From: Microbacterium sp. oral taxon 186 str. F0373
GTDB lineage: Bacteria; Actinomycetota; Actinomycetes; Actinomycetales; Microbacteriaceae
Assembly: GCF_000411455.1 (NCBI RefSeq)
Contig: NZ_KE150457.1
Span: 954,013 to 1,018,012 of the forward strand
Length of the DNA stretch: 64,000 nt
Direction: 5' to 3'
Position 1 is the first letter of the stretch. Every line of letters starts with the position of its first letter. Below the pieces are notes generated by a model. That model had not been told where the DNA came from and ran no database searches. It saw only the letters and a program-made list of their open reading frames with translations. The translations under genes and the position numbers were made by a program. This document shows positions 1-9,676 of the stretch, one piece after another.

Positions 1-1748
1 ATCGCCACGGAGCCCAGCGTCGTCGTCGTGGCATCGCGGTGATCGGACAGTGCGGTGGCGAACTGATCGGGAGCCGCCCGCCACACGTTCCCCATCAACT
101 GGAGGATCTCCGCCCGATTGGGCGCGGTGAGAAGCGTCGGATCGGCGAGCACGGTGGCGAACGCGGCGACGCGGGTCTCCTGGTCGAGCAGATCGCGGAG
201 CGCGTCGACACGTGTCGGATCATCCGCCGTGCCGCCGGTGACGGAGACGGATGCCGCCGGGGCCGCCAGCAGTGCATTCAGATCCCACGGCGTGCGCCCG
301 GCCAGTGAGGATGCCGCCGTGATCGCCGCCCGCAGGCCCGTCGCGGACCGTCCGGTCGCACGGTCGACGACGACGAGCAGCGGCGCGGAGGCGGCGGCAC
401 CGCGCGTGGCGAGACTCGCGTAGGCCGAGGCCGCCGCGAGACCCGCTCCCTGGTGCACGGGGTCGGAGGCGAGCGAGGCGGTACGCAGGGCACTCGAGGC
501 GCCGTCGTCGTAGGCGAGGACGCCGGCGCCTGCGGCATCCGCCCGCGCACCGACGGCTCCGGTGAGAGCATCCGTTCCCACGAGAGTGATCGGAGCGGGG
601 TCGGCGGCATCGGTGGACGGGGCTGCGCTCTTCAGCGCCGAGACGACAGCCGCCGTGGCGGATCCCGTCGCAGGCCAGAAGACGTCGGTGCGCGCCGCGC
701 CGACGTCGAGCAGCTGCGCGAGGGTGGGCAGCGTGCGCCCGTCGGGTGCGGGGGTGGCGGTGGGGCTCGCGCCCGCGCCGGCGGCCGCCGCGGTGGACGT
801 GAAGTTGCGCGCCGACATGAAGGGATCCAGGCTGGAGACGCTCAGGGGGGACGGGAGGCCTGCAGCGACCTGCGTGGCCAGATCGGCATCACCGAACTGC
901 AGAGCGAAGCGCGAGTTGGGCAGAGCCAGCAGATCGGCGAGCCACTGCCGCGCCGATGCCGGCGCGGTTGACCCGAGGACGCGGATGGCCGCGGGGATCG
1001 CAGGGTCGACGGCGAGGATGGCCGGCGTTCCGGTGACGGCGTTCAGTTGGGTGCGCAGGGCCCCGTCGTCGGCGGTGAGGGCCTTCAGATCATCCGCGCT
1101 GAGCAGGCCGGTGGTGGTCGGTGGAGCGGTGATCGGCACGACGACGCCCACACCGCTTCCGGCCGACGCGGCATCCGGCACCGTCAGCACGCTGTGCGCG
1201 ACGAGCGGCTGCGCACCGGTCGACGGGGAGGAGTACGCCGCGCTCAGCGGATACACCCCGGGTGCGAGCGCGCCCAGGGTCCCGAGGTCGACCGCGGCGG
1301 TCGCGGTCGCCGTCCCGCGCGCGGCGACCGCGGTCACCGGCACCGAGGCCACGGCGGTGTCGGCCGGAGTCCGCGCGTCGAGCCAGGCCGTCAGCTCAGC
1401 GCTCGTGGTCAGCGGCGACCGGCTCAGCGCGATGCTCACCGTTCCGCTCGCCGCGGCGGCGTCGCCGGTGTTGGAGACGGCGACCGCGACGGAGACGACC
1501 GTCGTGGTGACCACGCCGTTGCCGGCCGGAGCCACCGCGACCGAGAGGCTCCCGGCATCCGGGGCGCCGGTCGCGGCATCCGCGGGGGCCGGAGCCGGTG
1601 CGGCGACGATCGCGAGCGCGATCCCGACCGAGGCCGCGATCGCGGCGGCGGCCCGCAGGCTTCGCAGCGCCGTGCCGGAGAGCGCGCGGCGGCGGTCGCG
1701 CACGCCGTCGGGAGATCGGCGGGCGGCGGCGGGGAAAGACACAGTCAT
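1..1748 (-). CDS. DUF6049 family secreted/membrane protein (3' end outside window)
   Basis: The reading frame is open from ATG at 1748 to the left window edge, so the C-terminus is missing. An AGGAG-like ribosome site precedes the ATG. After a basic N-terminus there is a long Ala-rich hydrophobic signal or anchor segment (about residues 22-47). An Ala/Thr/Val-rich extracellular region follows, with sugar-binding-like beta repeats typical of the actinobacterial DUF6049 family. Such genes usually sit between the lipid II flippase gene murJ and cca near the origin, and here it is divergent from the methyltransferase-cca pair, which fits. Function is unknown; a cell-envelope role is inferred from context only. 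Confidence 0.8.
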   Translation of the reverse strand, partial: MTVSFPAAARRSPDGVRDRRRALSGTALRSLRAAAAIAASVGIALAIVAAPAPAPADAATGAPDAGSLSVAVAPAGNGVVTTTVVSVAVAVSNTGDAAAASGTVSIALSRSPLTTSAELTAWLDARTPADTAVASVPVTAVAARGTATATAAVDLGTLGALAPGVYPLSAAYSSPSTGAQPLVAHSVLTVPDAASAGSGVGVVVPITAPPTTTGLLSADDLKALTADDGALRTQLNAVTGTPAILAVDPAIPAAIRVLGSTAPASARQWLADLLALPNSRFALQFGDADLATQVAAGLPSPLSVSSLDPFMSARNFTSTAAAAGAGASPTATPAPDGRTLPTLAQLLDVGAARTDVFWPATGSATAAVVSALKSAAPSTDAADPAPITLVGTDALTGAVGARADAAGAGVLAYDDGASSALRTASLASDPVHQGAGLAAASAYASLATRGAAASAPLLVVVDRATGRSATGLRAAITAASSLAGRTPWDLNALLAAPAASVSVTGGTADDPTRVDALRDLLDQETRVAAFATVLADPTLLTAPNRAEILQLMGNVWRAAPDQFATALSDHRDATTTTLGSVA

Positions 1749-1904
1749 AGCGGGAATCGGCTCCTGTGCGATGCCTGACCGCACGATCAGCTGTGATTCT
1801 AGGGTCCTCGCGCTGTGGGCATCCCGTGACCGGCCGCGATCGCCGCGATCCGTCGCGTCGCCGATTGCCGCGAACCGCGCCGGCGTGCGTGAGGATGGGT
1901 TGCT

Positions 1905-3482
1905 GTGGAGCCCACCCTGAACCCCGACCCCGCCCTCATCGCCGCGCTGCGCAGCGACCTGAGCGCTGCCGGCTACCGCGCCGACGCCGTGCGCTCGGTC
2001 TGGGGCCCGGTCGCCGACACCGCCGTCGGCCACGGCCTGCACGGACCCGCCCTGGCGGCCCTGGCCCCGCGCACCGATGCGCTCGCCACTCTCGCGCGCC
2101 TGCTGTTCCTCGGGGTAAGGACCGACCGTGACGCCGTCGCACGCGTGCTGCCGACGCTCGGGGCGCACGGGCTGGTCGACCTCGGCTTCGCGCGCATCGA
2201 CGGGGATGCCGTCGTGCCGTCGGTGCTCGTGCGTCCTCAGGACGCGGCGGGTGCGTCGCACGACACGGTCCGCTGGTGGATCGCGAGCGACCTCGACGAG
2301 GCCGCACTGGGCGGAGCGCTGCCCACGGGCCACGTCCTGGGTGTGGGGGGCGCCTCCCTCACCCTTGCCGGTCTGCAGCTGACGACGCCGGCCCGCCGGG
2401 TCCTCGACGTCGGCACGGGCTGCGGCATCCAGGCCCTGCGCGCCCACCTCGCCCTGTCCGCCCCGTCCGCCCCGCACAGCGGGGCGCCGACGGATGCCGA
2501 GGCGCCGATCGTCGCCACGGACGTCTCCGGCCGTGCGCTCCTGTTCACCCGCATCAACGCGCTCCTCAACGACGCGGAGGGTATCGAGACCCGCCTCGGC
2601 AGTCTCTTCGAACCCGTCGCGGGTGAGCAGTTCGACCGCGTCGTGTCGAACCCGCCGTTCGTCATCACGCCGCGCGTCGCGGGCGTGCCGGAGTACGAGT
2701 ACCGCGACGCCGGATACGCCGGCGACGACCTCGTCGCGGCGTTCGTGTCGGGGGTCGGCGCGGTGCTCGCACCCGGCGGCACCGCGCAGCTGCTGGGCAA
2801 CTGGGAGTACCGCGCGGGCCAGGATGGGCTGCAGCGCGTGCGCGAGTGGGTCGCCGCCTCACCGGTGCCGCTGGAGGCCTGGGTGATCGAGCGGGAGCGC
2901 CTCGACCCTCTCGCCTACGCCGAACTCTGGGTACGCGACGGCGGCACCGCGCCGGGGACGGCGGGCTACGGCGCGCTCGTCGACGCGTGGCTCGCCGACT
3001 TCGCCGCCCGCGAGGTCGATGCGGTCGGGTTCGGCTACCTGCTGCTGCGGCGCCCGGCATCCGCGATTCCCGCGCTGGCCCGCTACGAGCGCATCACGCA
3101 CCCGTTGCCCGAGGACGGCGCCCTCGGTGCGCACCTGGGCGCCGCGCTCGCCGCCTTCGATGCTCTCGAGGAGTTCGACGACGCGGCCCTCGCCGCCGCC
3201 CGCACGATCGTCGCCGACGACGTCACCGAGGCGCGTCATCATCTGCCCGGCGCCGAAGCCCCGAGCGTCATCGAACTGCGCCAGGGCGGCGGTCTCGGGC
3301 GCACCCTCGAGGTCGACCCCGCCCTCGCCGCTCTCGTCGGGGCCTCCGACGGTGAGCTCACCGTCGGCCAGCTCTCCGATGCGATCGCGGAGCTGCTCGA
3401 AGTGGATGCCGCGGCCCTGCGCGCCGATCTGCTGCCGCGGGTGCGCGAGCTCGTCTTCATCGGGATGCTGCGGCTGGCGTGA
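1905..3482 (+). CDS. Class I SAM-dependent methyltransferase (DUF7059-type N-terminus)
   Basis: A 525-residue protein starting at GTG 1905, with a GAGGA ribosome site about 10 nt upstream. The central third is a Rossmann methyltransferase: a glycine-rich SAM loop (VLDVGTGCGIQ, about residue 167) and the NPPF catalytic motif (about 249), as in RsmC/RlmG/PrmC-type enzymes that modify an amine of a base or glutamine. The N-terminal ~150 residues look like the winged-helix substrate-recognition module of this actinobacterial family, and a helical C-terminal tail follows. The true substrate cannot be told from sequence. It lies 39 bp upstream of cca on the same strand. Confidence 0.8.
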   Translation: MEPTLNPDPALIAALRSDLSAAGYRADAVRSVWGPVADTAVGHGLHGPALAALAPRTDALATLARLLFLGVRTDRDAVARVLPTLGAHGLVDLGFARIDGDAVVPSVLVRPQDAAGASHDTVRWWIASDLDEAALGGALPTGHVLGVGGASLTLAGLQLTTPARRVLDVGTGCGIQALRAHLALSAPSAPHSGAPTDAEAPIVATDVSGRALLFTRINALLNDAEGIETRLGSLFEPVAGEQFDRVVSNPPFVITPRVAGVPEYEYRDAGYAGDDLVAAFVSGVGAVLAPGGTAQLLGNWEYRAGQDGLQRVREWVAASPVPLEAWVIERERLDPLAYAELWVRDGGTAPGTAGYGALVDAWLADFAAREVDAVGFGYLLLRRPASAIPALARYERITHPLPEDGALGAHLGAALAAFDALEEFDDAALAAARTIVADDVTEARHHLPGAEAPSVIELRQGGGLGRTLEVDPALAALVGASDGELTVGQLSDAIAELLEVDAAALRADLLPRVRELVFIGMLRLA

Positions 3483-3508
3483 CCCCGGGGGCGGCGAGGG
3501 TGCGCCGG

Positions 3509-3521
3509 TAGGCTGGAAACC
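3509..3521 (+). promoter_or_regulatory. Leaderless promoter of cca (-10 TAGGCT)
   Basis: TAGGCT at 3509-3514 is followed by 7 nt and then the cca ATG. There is no Shine-Dalgarno sequence at that spot, so the transcript probably starts at or next to the start codon. Confidence 0.55.
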
Positions 3522-4961
3522 ATGCTCAACATGGCCGAAGGCCTCGACCGGCTCGGGTCGCTCGCGACCTCGCCGATCATGGCGACCCTCGGCGCCGCGT
3601 TCGCCCAGGCCGGGTTCGAACTGGCAATCGTCGGCGGTCCGGTGCGCGACGCGCTGCTGGGTCGCCCGACCCACGACCTCGACCTCACCACCAATGCCCG
3701 CCCCGACGACATCCTGCGGATCGTCAAGCCGCTCGCGACCGCGACGTGGGACATCGGTCGGGCGTTCGGCACGATCGGCGCGAAGATGCCGGGCCCGGCC
3801 GGCACCTCCGAGCAGGTCGAGATCACCACCTACCGCGCCGACAGCTACGACGGGCTCACACGCAAGCCCACCGTCGCGTTCGGTGACAGCCTCGACGACG
3901 ACCTCGCCCGTCGCGACTTCACGGTCGGCGCCATGGCGCTGCGTCTGCCCGTGCCCGCCCTGGTCGACCCGACCGGCGGCGTCGAGGATCTCATCGCGGG
4001 CGTCCTGCGCACCCCGGGCGACCCCGACGTCAGCTTCGGCGACGATCCCCTCCGCATGCTGCGCGCCGCCCGGTTCGCCAGTCAGCTCGAGTTCGAGGTC
4101 GCGCCGGCGACCCTCGAGGCCATGGAGCGCCTGCGCGCGACGATCGAGATCGTCAGCCCCGAGCGTGTGCAGGCCGAGCTCGTGAAGCTCCTCGCCACCG
4201 ACGATCCGGTGCGCGGCATCCGCATCCTCGTCGAGACGGGGCTGATGGGCGAGATCCTCCCCGAGGTGCCCGCACTGCGCCTCGAGGTCGACGAGCATCA
4301 CCACCACAAGGACGTCTACGAGCACTCGCTCACGGTCCTGCGCCAGGCCATCGAGCTGGAGCACGCCCGGCATCCGGGAGCCGCGCCCGATACGACGCTG
4401 CGCCTGGCCGCCCTGCTGCATGACATCGGCAAGCCCGCGACGCGCAAGCTCGAGCCGGGCGGCGGTGTCAGCTTCCACCACCACGACGTCAAGGGTGCGC
4501 GCCTGGCGCGCAAGCGCCTGCAGGCGCTGCGCTTCGACGGTGACACGATCTCGGCGGTCACGCAGCTCATCGAGCAGCACCTGCGCTTCTTCGGGTACGC
4601 CGAGGGCGCCTGGACCGACTCGGCGGTGCGGCGCTACGTGCGGGATGCCGGGGATCAGCTCGAGCGGCTCCACATCCTCACCCGCGCCGACGTGACCACC
4701 CGCAACGCGAAGAAGGCCACGCGGCTGCGACGGGCGTACGACGACATCGAGTGGCGCATCGACGAGCTCGCCTCGCAGGAGGAGCTCGCCGCCATCCGCC
4801 CCGAGCTCGACGGCAACCGGATCCAGGAGATCCTCGGCATCCCGCCCGGCCGTGAGGTCGGCGAGGCGTACCGCTTCCTGCTCGAGGTGCGCCTGGACGA
4901 GGGCCCGATCGGCGCGGATGCCGCCGAGCAGCGCCTGCGCGCCTGGTGGGACGCCCGCTGA
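3522..4961 (+). CDS. cca: CCA tRNA nucleotidyltransferase
   Basis: A 479-residue enzyme that adds or repairs the 3'-CCA of tRNAs from CTP and ATP. The nucleotidyltransferase head carries GGPVRD (about residues 32-37) and the catalytic DLDL pair (about 49-52). The poly(A)-polymerase/CCA RNA-binding neck follows, with RMLRAARFA near 180-190. A C-terminal HD domain has LLHDIGKP (about residues 302-309). The HD extension is typical of actinobacterial class II enzymes. Position next to DUF6049 matches the conserved origin-proximal order. It appears to be transcribed from its own leaderless promoter. Confidence 0.95.
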   Translation: MLNMAEGLDRLGSLATSPIMATLGAAFAQAGFELAIVGGPVRDALLGRPTHDLDLTTNARPDDILRIVKPLATATWDIGRAFGTIGAKMPGPAGTSEQVEITTYRADSYDGLTRKPTVAFGDSLDDDLARRDFTVGAMALRLPVPALVDPTGGVEDLIAGVLRTPGDPDVSFGDDPLRMLRAARFASQLEFEVAPATLEAMERLRATIEIVSPERVQAELVKLLATDDPVRGIRILVETGLMGEILPEVPALRLEVDEHHHHKDVYEHSLTVLRQAIELEHARHPGAAPDTTLRLAALLHDIGKPATRKLEPGGGVSFHHHDVKGARLARKRLQALRFDGDTISAVTQLIEQHLRFFGYAEGAWTDSAVRRYVRDAGDQLERLHILTRADVTTRNAKKATRLRRAYDDIEWRIDELASQEELAAIRPELDGNRIQEILGIPPGREVGEAYRFLLEVRLDEGPIGADAAEQRLRAWWDAR

Positions 4962-4978
4962 CCCCTCTTCCCCTCCGC

Positions 4979-5054
4979 GAGCCGCCACGTTCGTGCCGAG
5001 CCGCCATGCGCCGGCGCGTCGAATCTTGGCGGCTCGGGGCAATCTTGGCGGCTC
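4979..5054. repeat. Quartet repeat A (GAGCCGC x2, GCGGCTC x2)
   Basis: Heptamer GAGCCGC at 4979-4985 and 4998-5004, then its complement GCGGCTC at 5029-5035 and 5048-5054. Both pairs have a 19-nt period. The element follows the cca stop and can fold into an imperfect long hairpin, so terminator activity is possible. Elements B (10198-10262) and C (12466-12530) have the same architecture with a different heptamer. Confidence 0.7.
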
Positions 5055-5060
5055 GCGATC

Positions 5061-5066
5061 TAGACT
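5061..5066 (+). promoter_or_regulatory. Possible -10 box (TAGACT) of the GAF regulator gene
   Basis: TAGACT lies 34 nt upstream of the GTG start of the next gene. No convincing -35 is seen at the usual distance. The same hexamer precedes rpsF. Confidence 0.35.
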
Positions 5067-5099
5067 GACGGCACCTCCTCACCGTCGAACGGAGTCGCC

Positions 5100-6428
5100 G
5101 TGCCCTCGCCGTGGTCATCGCGCCGCGAGGTCTCGCCAGAGACGTCGCGTCTGCTGATCGAGCGCGCGCACGAAGAGCTGGTCGGGGGCAACGTCGGCGA
5201 TCCGCGGCTCGATCAGATCCGCCCGCTCGTGCAGGACTCCTGGCGACGCTCGCTCGCGCACCTCGTCGGCGCCGAGGGCCTGCCACCGCTCGATCTGGGT
5301 GACGACGAACTCGAGGCGTATCGGCGGGCGCATCCTCTCTCGGCGGCGATGGACATGATCCGCGCCCTGCTGCTGCCGGGTGGGGAGAGCGACTCGGGAG
5401 TCGTGGTCGCCGTGGGGGATGCCGTCGGCCGTCTGTTGTGGGTGGAGGGCGACCGCCGGGTGCGCAGCCTCACGGGAGACATGGGCTTCGTCGCGGGCGC
5501 GAACTGGTCGGAGGAGGCGGTGGGCACCTCGGCGCCCGGCACCGCGCTGGCCCTCGGACGCTCCGTGCAGATCCACGGGGCCGAGCACTACAACCGGCTC
5601 GTGCAGCCCTGGTCGTGCACGGCGGCGCCGGTCTACGACCCCGAGACGCGCCAGGTACTCGGCGTCATCGATGTCACGGGCGACAGCGATGCCGCCACAC
5701 CGCAGGCGCAGCTGCTCGTCGACGCGACGGCGCGCGCCGTCGAATCCGAGCTGCTCGTCGGCAGGCTCCGCGCCCGCGCCCAACCTCCCGCGCCGCGGCG
5801 GACGCAGCGGCCCGCGGTGGCAGCGGCGACCGCGACGACGATGCTGCGCGTGCTCGGCCGCGACCGTGCGCTCCTCGACGTCGCCGGACCCGACAGCGCC
5901 ACGGTGACCGAGTTGTCGGCCCGGCACGCCGAGATCCTCCTCATGCTCGCCGTGCACCGCGAGGGGCTGTCGGCCGAGCGGCTCGGACAGCTCGTCTACG
6001 GCGAGGATGCCGCGGAGGGAACGCTGAGGCCGGAACTCGTCCGCCTCCGCAAAGTGCTGGAGCGGGTCGCGCCGCACCTGGTCCCGGCATCCCGGCCCTA
6101 CCGCCTCACCGCAGAGCTGCACACCGACGCCCACCAGGTGGTCGCGTTGCTCGGACGCGGCGCCCACCGGGTGGCGCTCGCCGCCTACCGCGGACGGGTG
6201 CTTCCCGACTCGGTCGCGCCGGGGGTGGAGGAGTTCCGCGACTCGGTGCGGCTCGCCCTGCGCGACGCACTGCTCACGGAGGCATCGGTCGACGTGCTGC
6301 TCGCCTACGCCGACACCGATGACGGAGCCGCCGACGCCGAGGTCCTGCGTCTGGCCCTCGAGATGCTGCCGGCCCGCTCTCCCCGCCGCGCCGGTCTCGT
6401 CGCGCGGATCGAGAAGCTCGAGGCCTGA
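5100..6428 (+). CDS. GAF-domain transcriptional regulator
   Basis: A 442-residue cytoplasmic protein from GTG 5100, with GGAG just upstream. The N-terminal half resembles the sensor part of AcoR-type activators: a segment LVQDSWRRSL, then a GAF fold up to about residue 225 containing the family hallmarks GANWSEEAVGTSAPGTAL and a Cys-containing SCTAAPVYDP stretch. The C-terminal half has a winged-helix-like segment (about 275-345) in place of the sigma54 AAA module and Fis helix of AcoR. Homologues commonly neighbour exaC-type aldehyde dehydrogenase genes. Here that gene (10406) is 4 kb away, so control of aldehyde/alcohol metabolism is an inference. Confidence 0.75.
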   Translation: MPSPWSSRREVSPETSRLLIERAHEELVGGNVGDPRLDQIRPLVQDSWRRSLAHLVGAEGLPPLDLGDDELEAYRRAHPLSAAMDMIRALLLPGGESDSGVVVAVGDAVGRLLWVEGDRRVRSLTGDMGFVAGANWSEEAVGTSAPGTALALGRSVQIHGAEHYNRLVQPWSCTAAPVYDPETRQVLGVIDVTGDSDAATPQAQLLVDATARAVESELLVGRLRARAQPPAPRRTQRPAVAAATATTMLRVLGRDRALLDVAGPDSATVTELSARHAEILLMLAVHREGLSAERLGQLVYGEDAAEGTLRPELVRLRKVLERVAPHLVPASRPYRLTAELHTDAHQVVALLGRGAHRVALAAYRGRVLPDSVAPGVEEFRDSVRLALRDALLTEASVDVLLAYADTDDGAADAEVLRLALEMLPARSPRRAGLVARIEKLEA

Positions 6429-6458
6429 GCGCCCGCGGCGCTCGGTGCCGGCGCTCGT

Positions 6459-6521
6459 AACTCCGCCTGAGCGCGGGTGGTGGTGGGCTGGGGGCGCGGA
6501 GCGGTTGGTTGAGGCGGAGTT
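6459..6521. repeat. Intergenic inverted repeat (AACTCCGCCT / AGGCGGAGTT)
   Basis: Perfect 10-bp arms at 6459-6468 and 6512-6521 enclose a G-rich spacer between the GAF regulator gene and malQ. It may act as a terminator of the upstream gene; there is no T tract. Confidence 0.5.
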
Positions 6522-6621
6522 GCGCGCGCGGCGGCGTCCGACCCGACCCCGGCGCGACAGGGTCGGGTGAGGATGCCAGGATGGGCGCAGACGCCGTCAC
6601 CGGCGCCGAGGGAGGATCGAC

Positions 6622-8757
6622 ATGACCGACGACGCGCCCACCCCCGACCTCGTGCGGCTCGCCGCCGTGCACGGCATCGCGACGGAGTACTGGTCGTTCT
6701 TCGGCGACCGGGTGCAGGTCCCGGCATCCACCCTCCGCGCGGTGCTCGCGGCCATGCGCGTCGACGCCTCGTCGGATGCCGCGGTCACGGCATCCCTCAT
6801 CGCCGAGGAGGAGCGGGTGTGGCGCGAACTGCTGCCCGCCTCGTTCGTGACGCGCGCCGGCGTCGGCGTGCTGTGGGTGCACGTCTTCGACGGGCACGAC
6901 GTGACCGTGACGGTGGCTCTCGAGGAGGGGTCGGAGCGCGCGCTCACGATCCCCGAGCAGCGCCCGGCAGCGCGGCTGGTGGACGGCATCCTGCGGTGGC
7001 GGGTCGAGATTCCGGTGCCCGACGACCTGCCGCTGGGGTGGCACACCGTGCGCGCGGAGCAGCGCCCGTTCGGCGGCGCCGAGGCCGACCGCACGGCATC
7101 CGCTCCCTTCGTGATCACGCCCGATCGCCTCGGCGACCCGCCCGCCCGTGGCGGGCGTACGCGCGGCTGGGGCCTCATGGCGCAGCTGTACTCCGTGCGC
7201 TCCCGGGCATCGTGGGGCCTCGGCGACTTCGCCGATCTCGCCGACCTCGCGGCGATCGCGGGCGAGCGCGGCGCCGACTTCCTGCTGATCAACCCCGTGC
7301 ACGCGGCTGAGGTGACCAGTCCGATCGAGCCGTCGCCGTACCGCCCCGCGACCCGCCGCTTCGTGGCGCCGCTGTACGTGCGTCCCGAAGACATCCGCGA
7401 GGTCGCCTACCTGACGCCCACCGAGCGCGCCGTCGTCGAGGCCGCCCGCGGCCCCGTCGCAGCGATGGACGACGACGCGGACCGCATCGATCGCGACGCG
7501 GTCTGGGCCGCCAAACGACTCGGCCTCGACGCGATCTTCGCGGTGCCGCTGACGCCGTCGCGTCGCGCCGAGCTCGATGCCTTCGCCGCGCGCGAGGGAC
7601 AGCCGCTGCAGGACTTCGCCCTGTGGTGCGCGCTCGAGGAGCACTACCTCGGTCGCGAGAGGCCGGCCGAGGTCGACGACATCCGCTCCCCGCTGGTCGC
7701 CGAGCTGCGCACGCGCCTGGCCGACCGCGTCGCGTTCCACGTGTGGCTGCAGTGGATCGCCGACCAGCAGGTCGCCGATGCGCAGGCCGCAGCCAAGGCG
7801 GCGGGCATGGCGATCGGTGTCATGCACGACCTGGCCGTCGGGGTGCACCCGCAGGGGTCGGACGCGTGGTCGCTGCGGGAGATGTACGCGACCGGCATGG
7901 CGGTCGGCGCGCCGCCCGACATGTACAACCAGCAGGGCCAGACCTGGAATCAGCCGCCGTGGCTGCCGCGCGCGCTCGCCGAGGCCGGGTACGCCCCGCT
8001 GCGCGACATGATCCGGACGCTCCTGCGCCACGCCGGCGCGCTGCGCATCGACCACGTGATCGGGCTGTTCCGCCTGTGGTGGATCCCCGAGGGGCTGAGT
8101 CCCGCCGCCGGCACGTACGTCCGCTACGACCACGAGGCGATGATCGGCGTGCTGCTGCTCGAGGCCCACCGCGCCGGGGCCGTGCTCATCGGCGAGGACC
8201 TCGGCAACGTCGAGCCGTGGGTGCGCGAGTACCTGTCGGCGCGCGGCGTGCTCGGCACCTCGGTGCTGTGGTTCGAGCGCGAGGGCGACGGTTTCCGTCC
8301 GCCCGAGCAGTACCGCCGAGCGCTGCTGGCCACCGTGAACACGCACGACCTGCCGCCGACCGCGGGGTATCTGGCCGACGAGCACGTCGCCCTCCGCGCA
8401 CGGCTCGGTCTGCTGACGCGTCCGGTCGAGGAGGAGCTGGCCGACGCGGATGCCGAGCGGGCGACCATGCTGGCAATGCTGCGGGAGCGCGGCCTGCTGG
8501 GCGCAGACCCGAGCGAGGCGGAGGTGATCGCGGCGCTCAACGTGCTGATCACGGCATCCCCCTCGCAGCTGCTCGGGGTGGCGCTGGTGGATGCCGTCGG
8601 GGAGCGCCGCGCGCAGAACCAGCCCGGAACCGACCGCGAGTACCCCAACTGGCAGATCCCGCTCGCGGGACCGGACGGTCGTGCGGTGCTGCTGGACGAG
8701 CTCGCGGACAACTCGCGGTTCGACGCGCTCACGCGCGCCGTCGACGACCACCTCTGA
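6622..8757 (+). CDS. malQ: 4-alpha-glucanotransferase (amylomaltase, GH77)
   Basis: A 711-residue enzyme that disproportionates maltodextrins by transferring alpha-1,4-glucan segments. The start ATG has a GGGAGGA ribosome site. The N-terminal ~170 residues form the MalQ_N beta domain of long actinobacterial enzymes. The GH77 barrel follows, beginning with the LYSVRS..WGLGDF motif (about residue 190). The nucleophile is predicted as Asp477 in LRIDHVIG and the acid/base as Glu525 in GEDLGNVEP. The C-terminal NTHDLPP loop (about 574) is also present. It is monocistronic. Its 3' end overlaps the convergent EamA-type gene by 29 bp. Confidence 0.95.
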   Translation: MTDDAPTPDLVRLAAVHGIATEYWSFFGDRVQVPASTLRAVLAAMRVDASSDAAVTASLIAEEERVWRELLPASFVTRAGVGVLWVHVFDGHDVTVTVALEEGSERALTIPEQRPAARLVDGILRWRVEIPVPDDLPLGWHTVRAEQRPFGGAEADRTASAPFVITPDRLGDPPARGGRTRGWGLMAQLYSVRSRASWGLGDFADLADLAAIAGERGADFLLINPVHAAEVTSPIEPSPYRPATRRFVAPLYVRPEDIREVAYLTPTERAVVEAARGPVAAMDDDADRIDRDAVWAAKRLGLDAIFAVPLTPSRRAELDAFAAREGQPLQDFALWCALEEHYLGRERPAEVDDIRSPLVAELRTRLADRVAFHVWLQWIADQQVADAQAAAKAAGMAIGVMHDLAVGVHPQGSDAWSLREMYATGMAVGAPPDMYNQQGQTWNQPPWLPRALAEAGYAPLRDMIRTLLRHAGALRIDHVIGLFRLWWIPEGLSPAAGTYVRYDHEAMIGVLLLEAHRAGAVLIGEDLGNVEPWVREYLSARGVLGTSVLWFEREGDGFRPPEQYRRALLATVNTHDLPPTAGYLADEHVALRARLGLLTRPVEEELADADAERATMLAMLRERGLLGADPSEAEVIAALNVLITASPSQLLGVALVDAVGERRAQNQPGTDREYPNWQIPLAGPDGRAVLLDELADNSRFDALTRAVDDHL

Positions 8758-9636
8758 CGAGCGGCTGGGGCGCCGGCCCAGGCCCCGGAGCGGTGGGCGC
8801 GAGGGTGCCGATGAGCACCCCGACCACGACGAGCGCGAGGCCGACGATCTGCGCGGGACCGAACGGCTCGTGCGCGACGACGACGCCCAGGAGCACACCG
8901 GTCACGGGATTGAGCAGCCCGATCACGCCGACGACGGCGCCGGGAAGTCGCGACAGACCGGTGAACCAGGCGGCGTAGGCGCCCGCCGTCGCCACGAGGA
9001 TGATGTACGCGAAACCGAGCAGCGCCGGTCCGTCGAGCGCCGGCGGTGCACCCTCCACGACGATCGCGACCGGCATCACGACGAGCGAGCCGGCGATCAG
9101 CTGCCACGCCGTCATCGTCAGCGGTGGCACGTCGGCTCCCCATCGCCTCGTCAGCACGAAGCCGAGCGATGACGACAGCATCGCCACGACGGATGCCGCG
9201 ATGCCCCACCCGTCGGCATCCCCGCCGCCGGGCTGGAGCATGACGATCACGCCGACGATGCCGAGGACGGCACCGCCGGCGGCCCGAAGAGTCGGACGCT
9301 GGCGGAGCATCATCCAGCTGAGCAGGAGCAGCGCCGCCGCAGACGTGGACATGATCGTCGCCGCCAGGCTCGTGGCGAGTCGCTGCGCCGCGACGTAGAC
9401 GAGCACGTTGAGGCCGCCGACGGTGAGGGTGCCCAGCACGATCGCCACCACCACGCGCCGCGCGGCAGGCGCCGCGTGACGAGCAGCACGAGAAGACCCG
9501 CCGGCAGACAGCGGATGACCGCCCCCCACAGGGCCGTATCGGGCGGGAGTAGGTGGCGCGTCACGAAGTACGTGCTGCCCCAGGCGATGGGGGCGATCGC
9601 CGTCACGAGCACCCAGCGACGCCCTTTATCTTCCAC
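8729..9636 (-). pseudogene. EamA/DMT-family transporter, frameshifted
   Basis: Residues encoded from GTG 9636 (EDKGRRWVLVTAIAPIAWGS...) match the start of a 10-helix drug/metabolite exporter. The frame is lost near 9440-9447. The remaining helices (IVLGTLTVGGLNVLVYVAAQ onward) continue in the frame ending at 8729. Restoring one nucleotide in the run encoding AWWWR would rejoin both parts, so the data fit a single-base deletion or a sequencing error. The gene is divergent from a MarR regulator over a shared operator, so it is probably that regulator's target. A TATATT box 7 nt before the GTG suggests a leaderless transcript. Confidence 0.75.
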
Positions 9637-9662
9637 GGAAGAGAATATAGCTTCCGCGGAAG
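9630..9662. promoter_or_regulatory. Two-palindrome operator between eamA-type gene and marR
   Basis: CTTCCACGGAAG (9630-9641) and CTTCCGCGGAAG (9651-9662) are two near-identical dyads with centres 21 bp apart, i.e. two helical turns on one DNA face. The left dyad covers the EamA start codon and the right one abuts the marR -10 box (TAAAGT, 9664-9669). Binding by the MarR dimer would shut both leaderless promoters. Confidence 0.7.
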
Positions 9663-9676
9663 GTAAAGTCGACGGC

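Noticed and set aside
562..1920. 452-codon plus-strand frame
   Set aside because: Complement shadow of the DUF6049 gene, whose minus-strand frame has a signal peptide, a ribosome site and normal composition.
2859..5042. 727-codon frame on the minus strand
   Set aside because: It is antisense to the methyltransferase and cca genes, is dominated by Arg/Gly/Asp/Glu residues from GC-rich complement codons and has no family features. The same applies to the long minus-strand frames at 6274-8898, 9626-11893 and 20731-23604.
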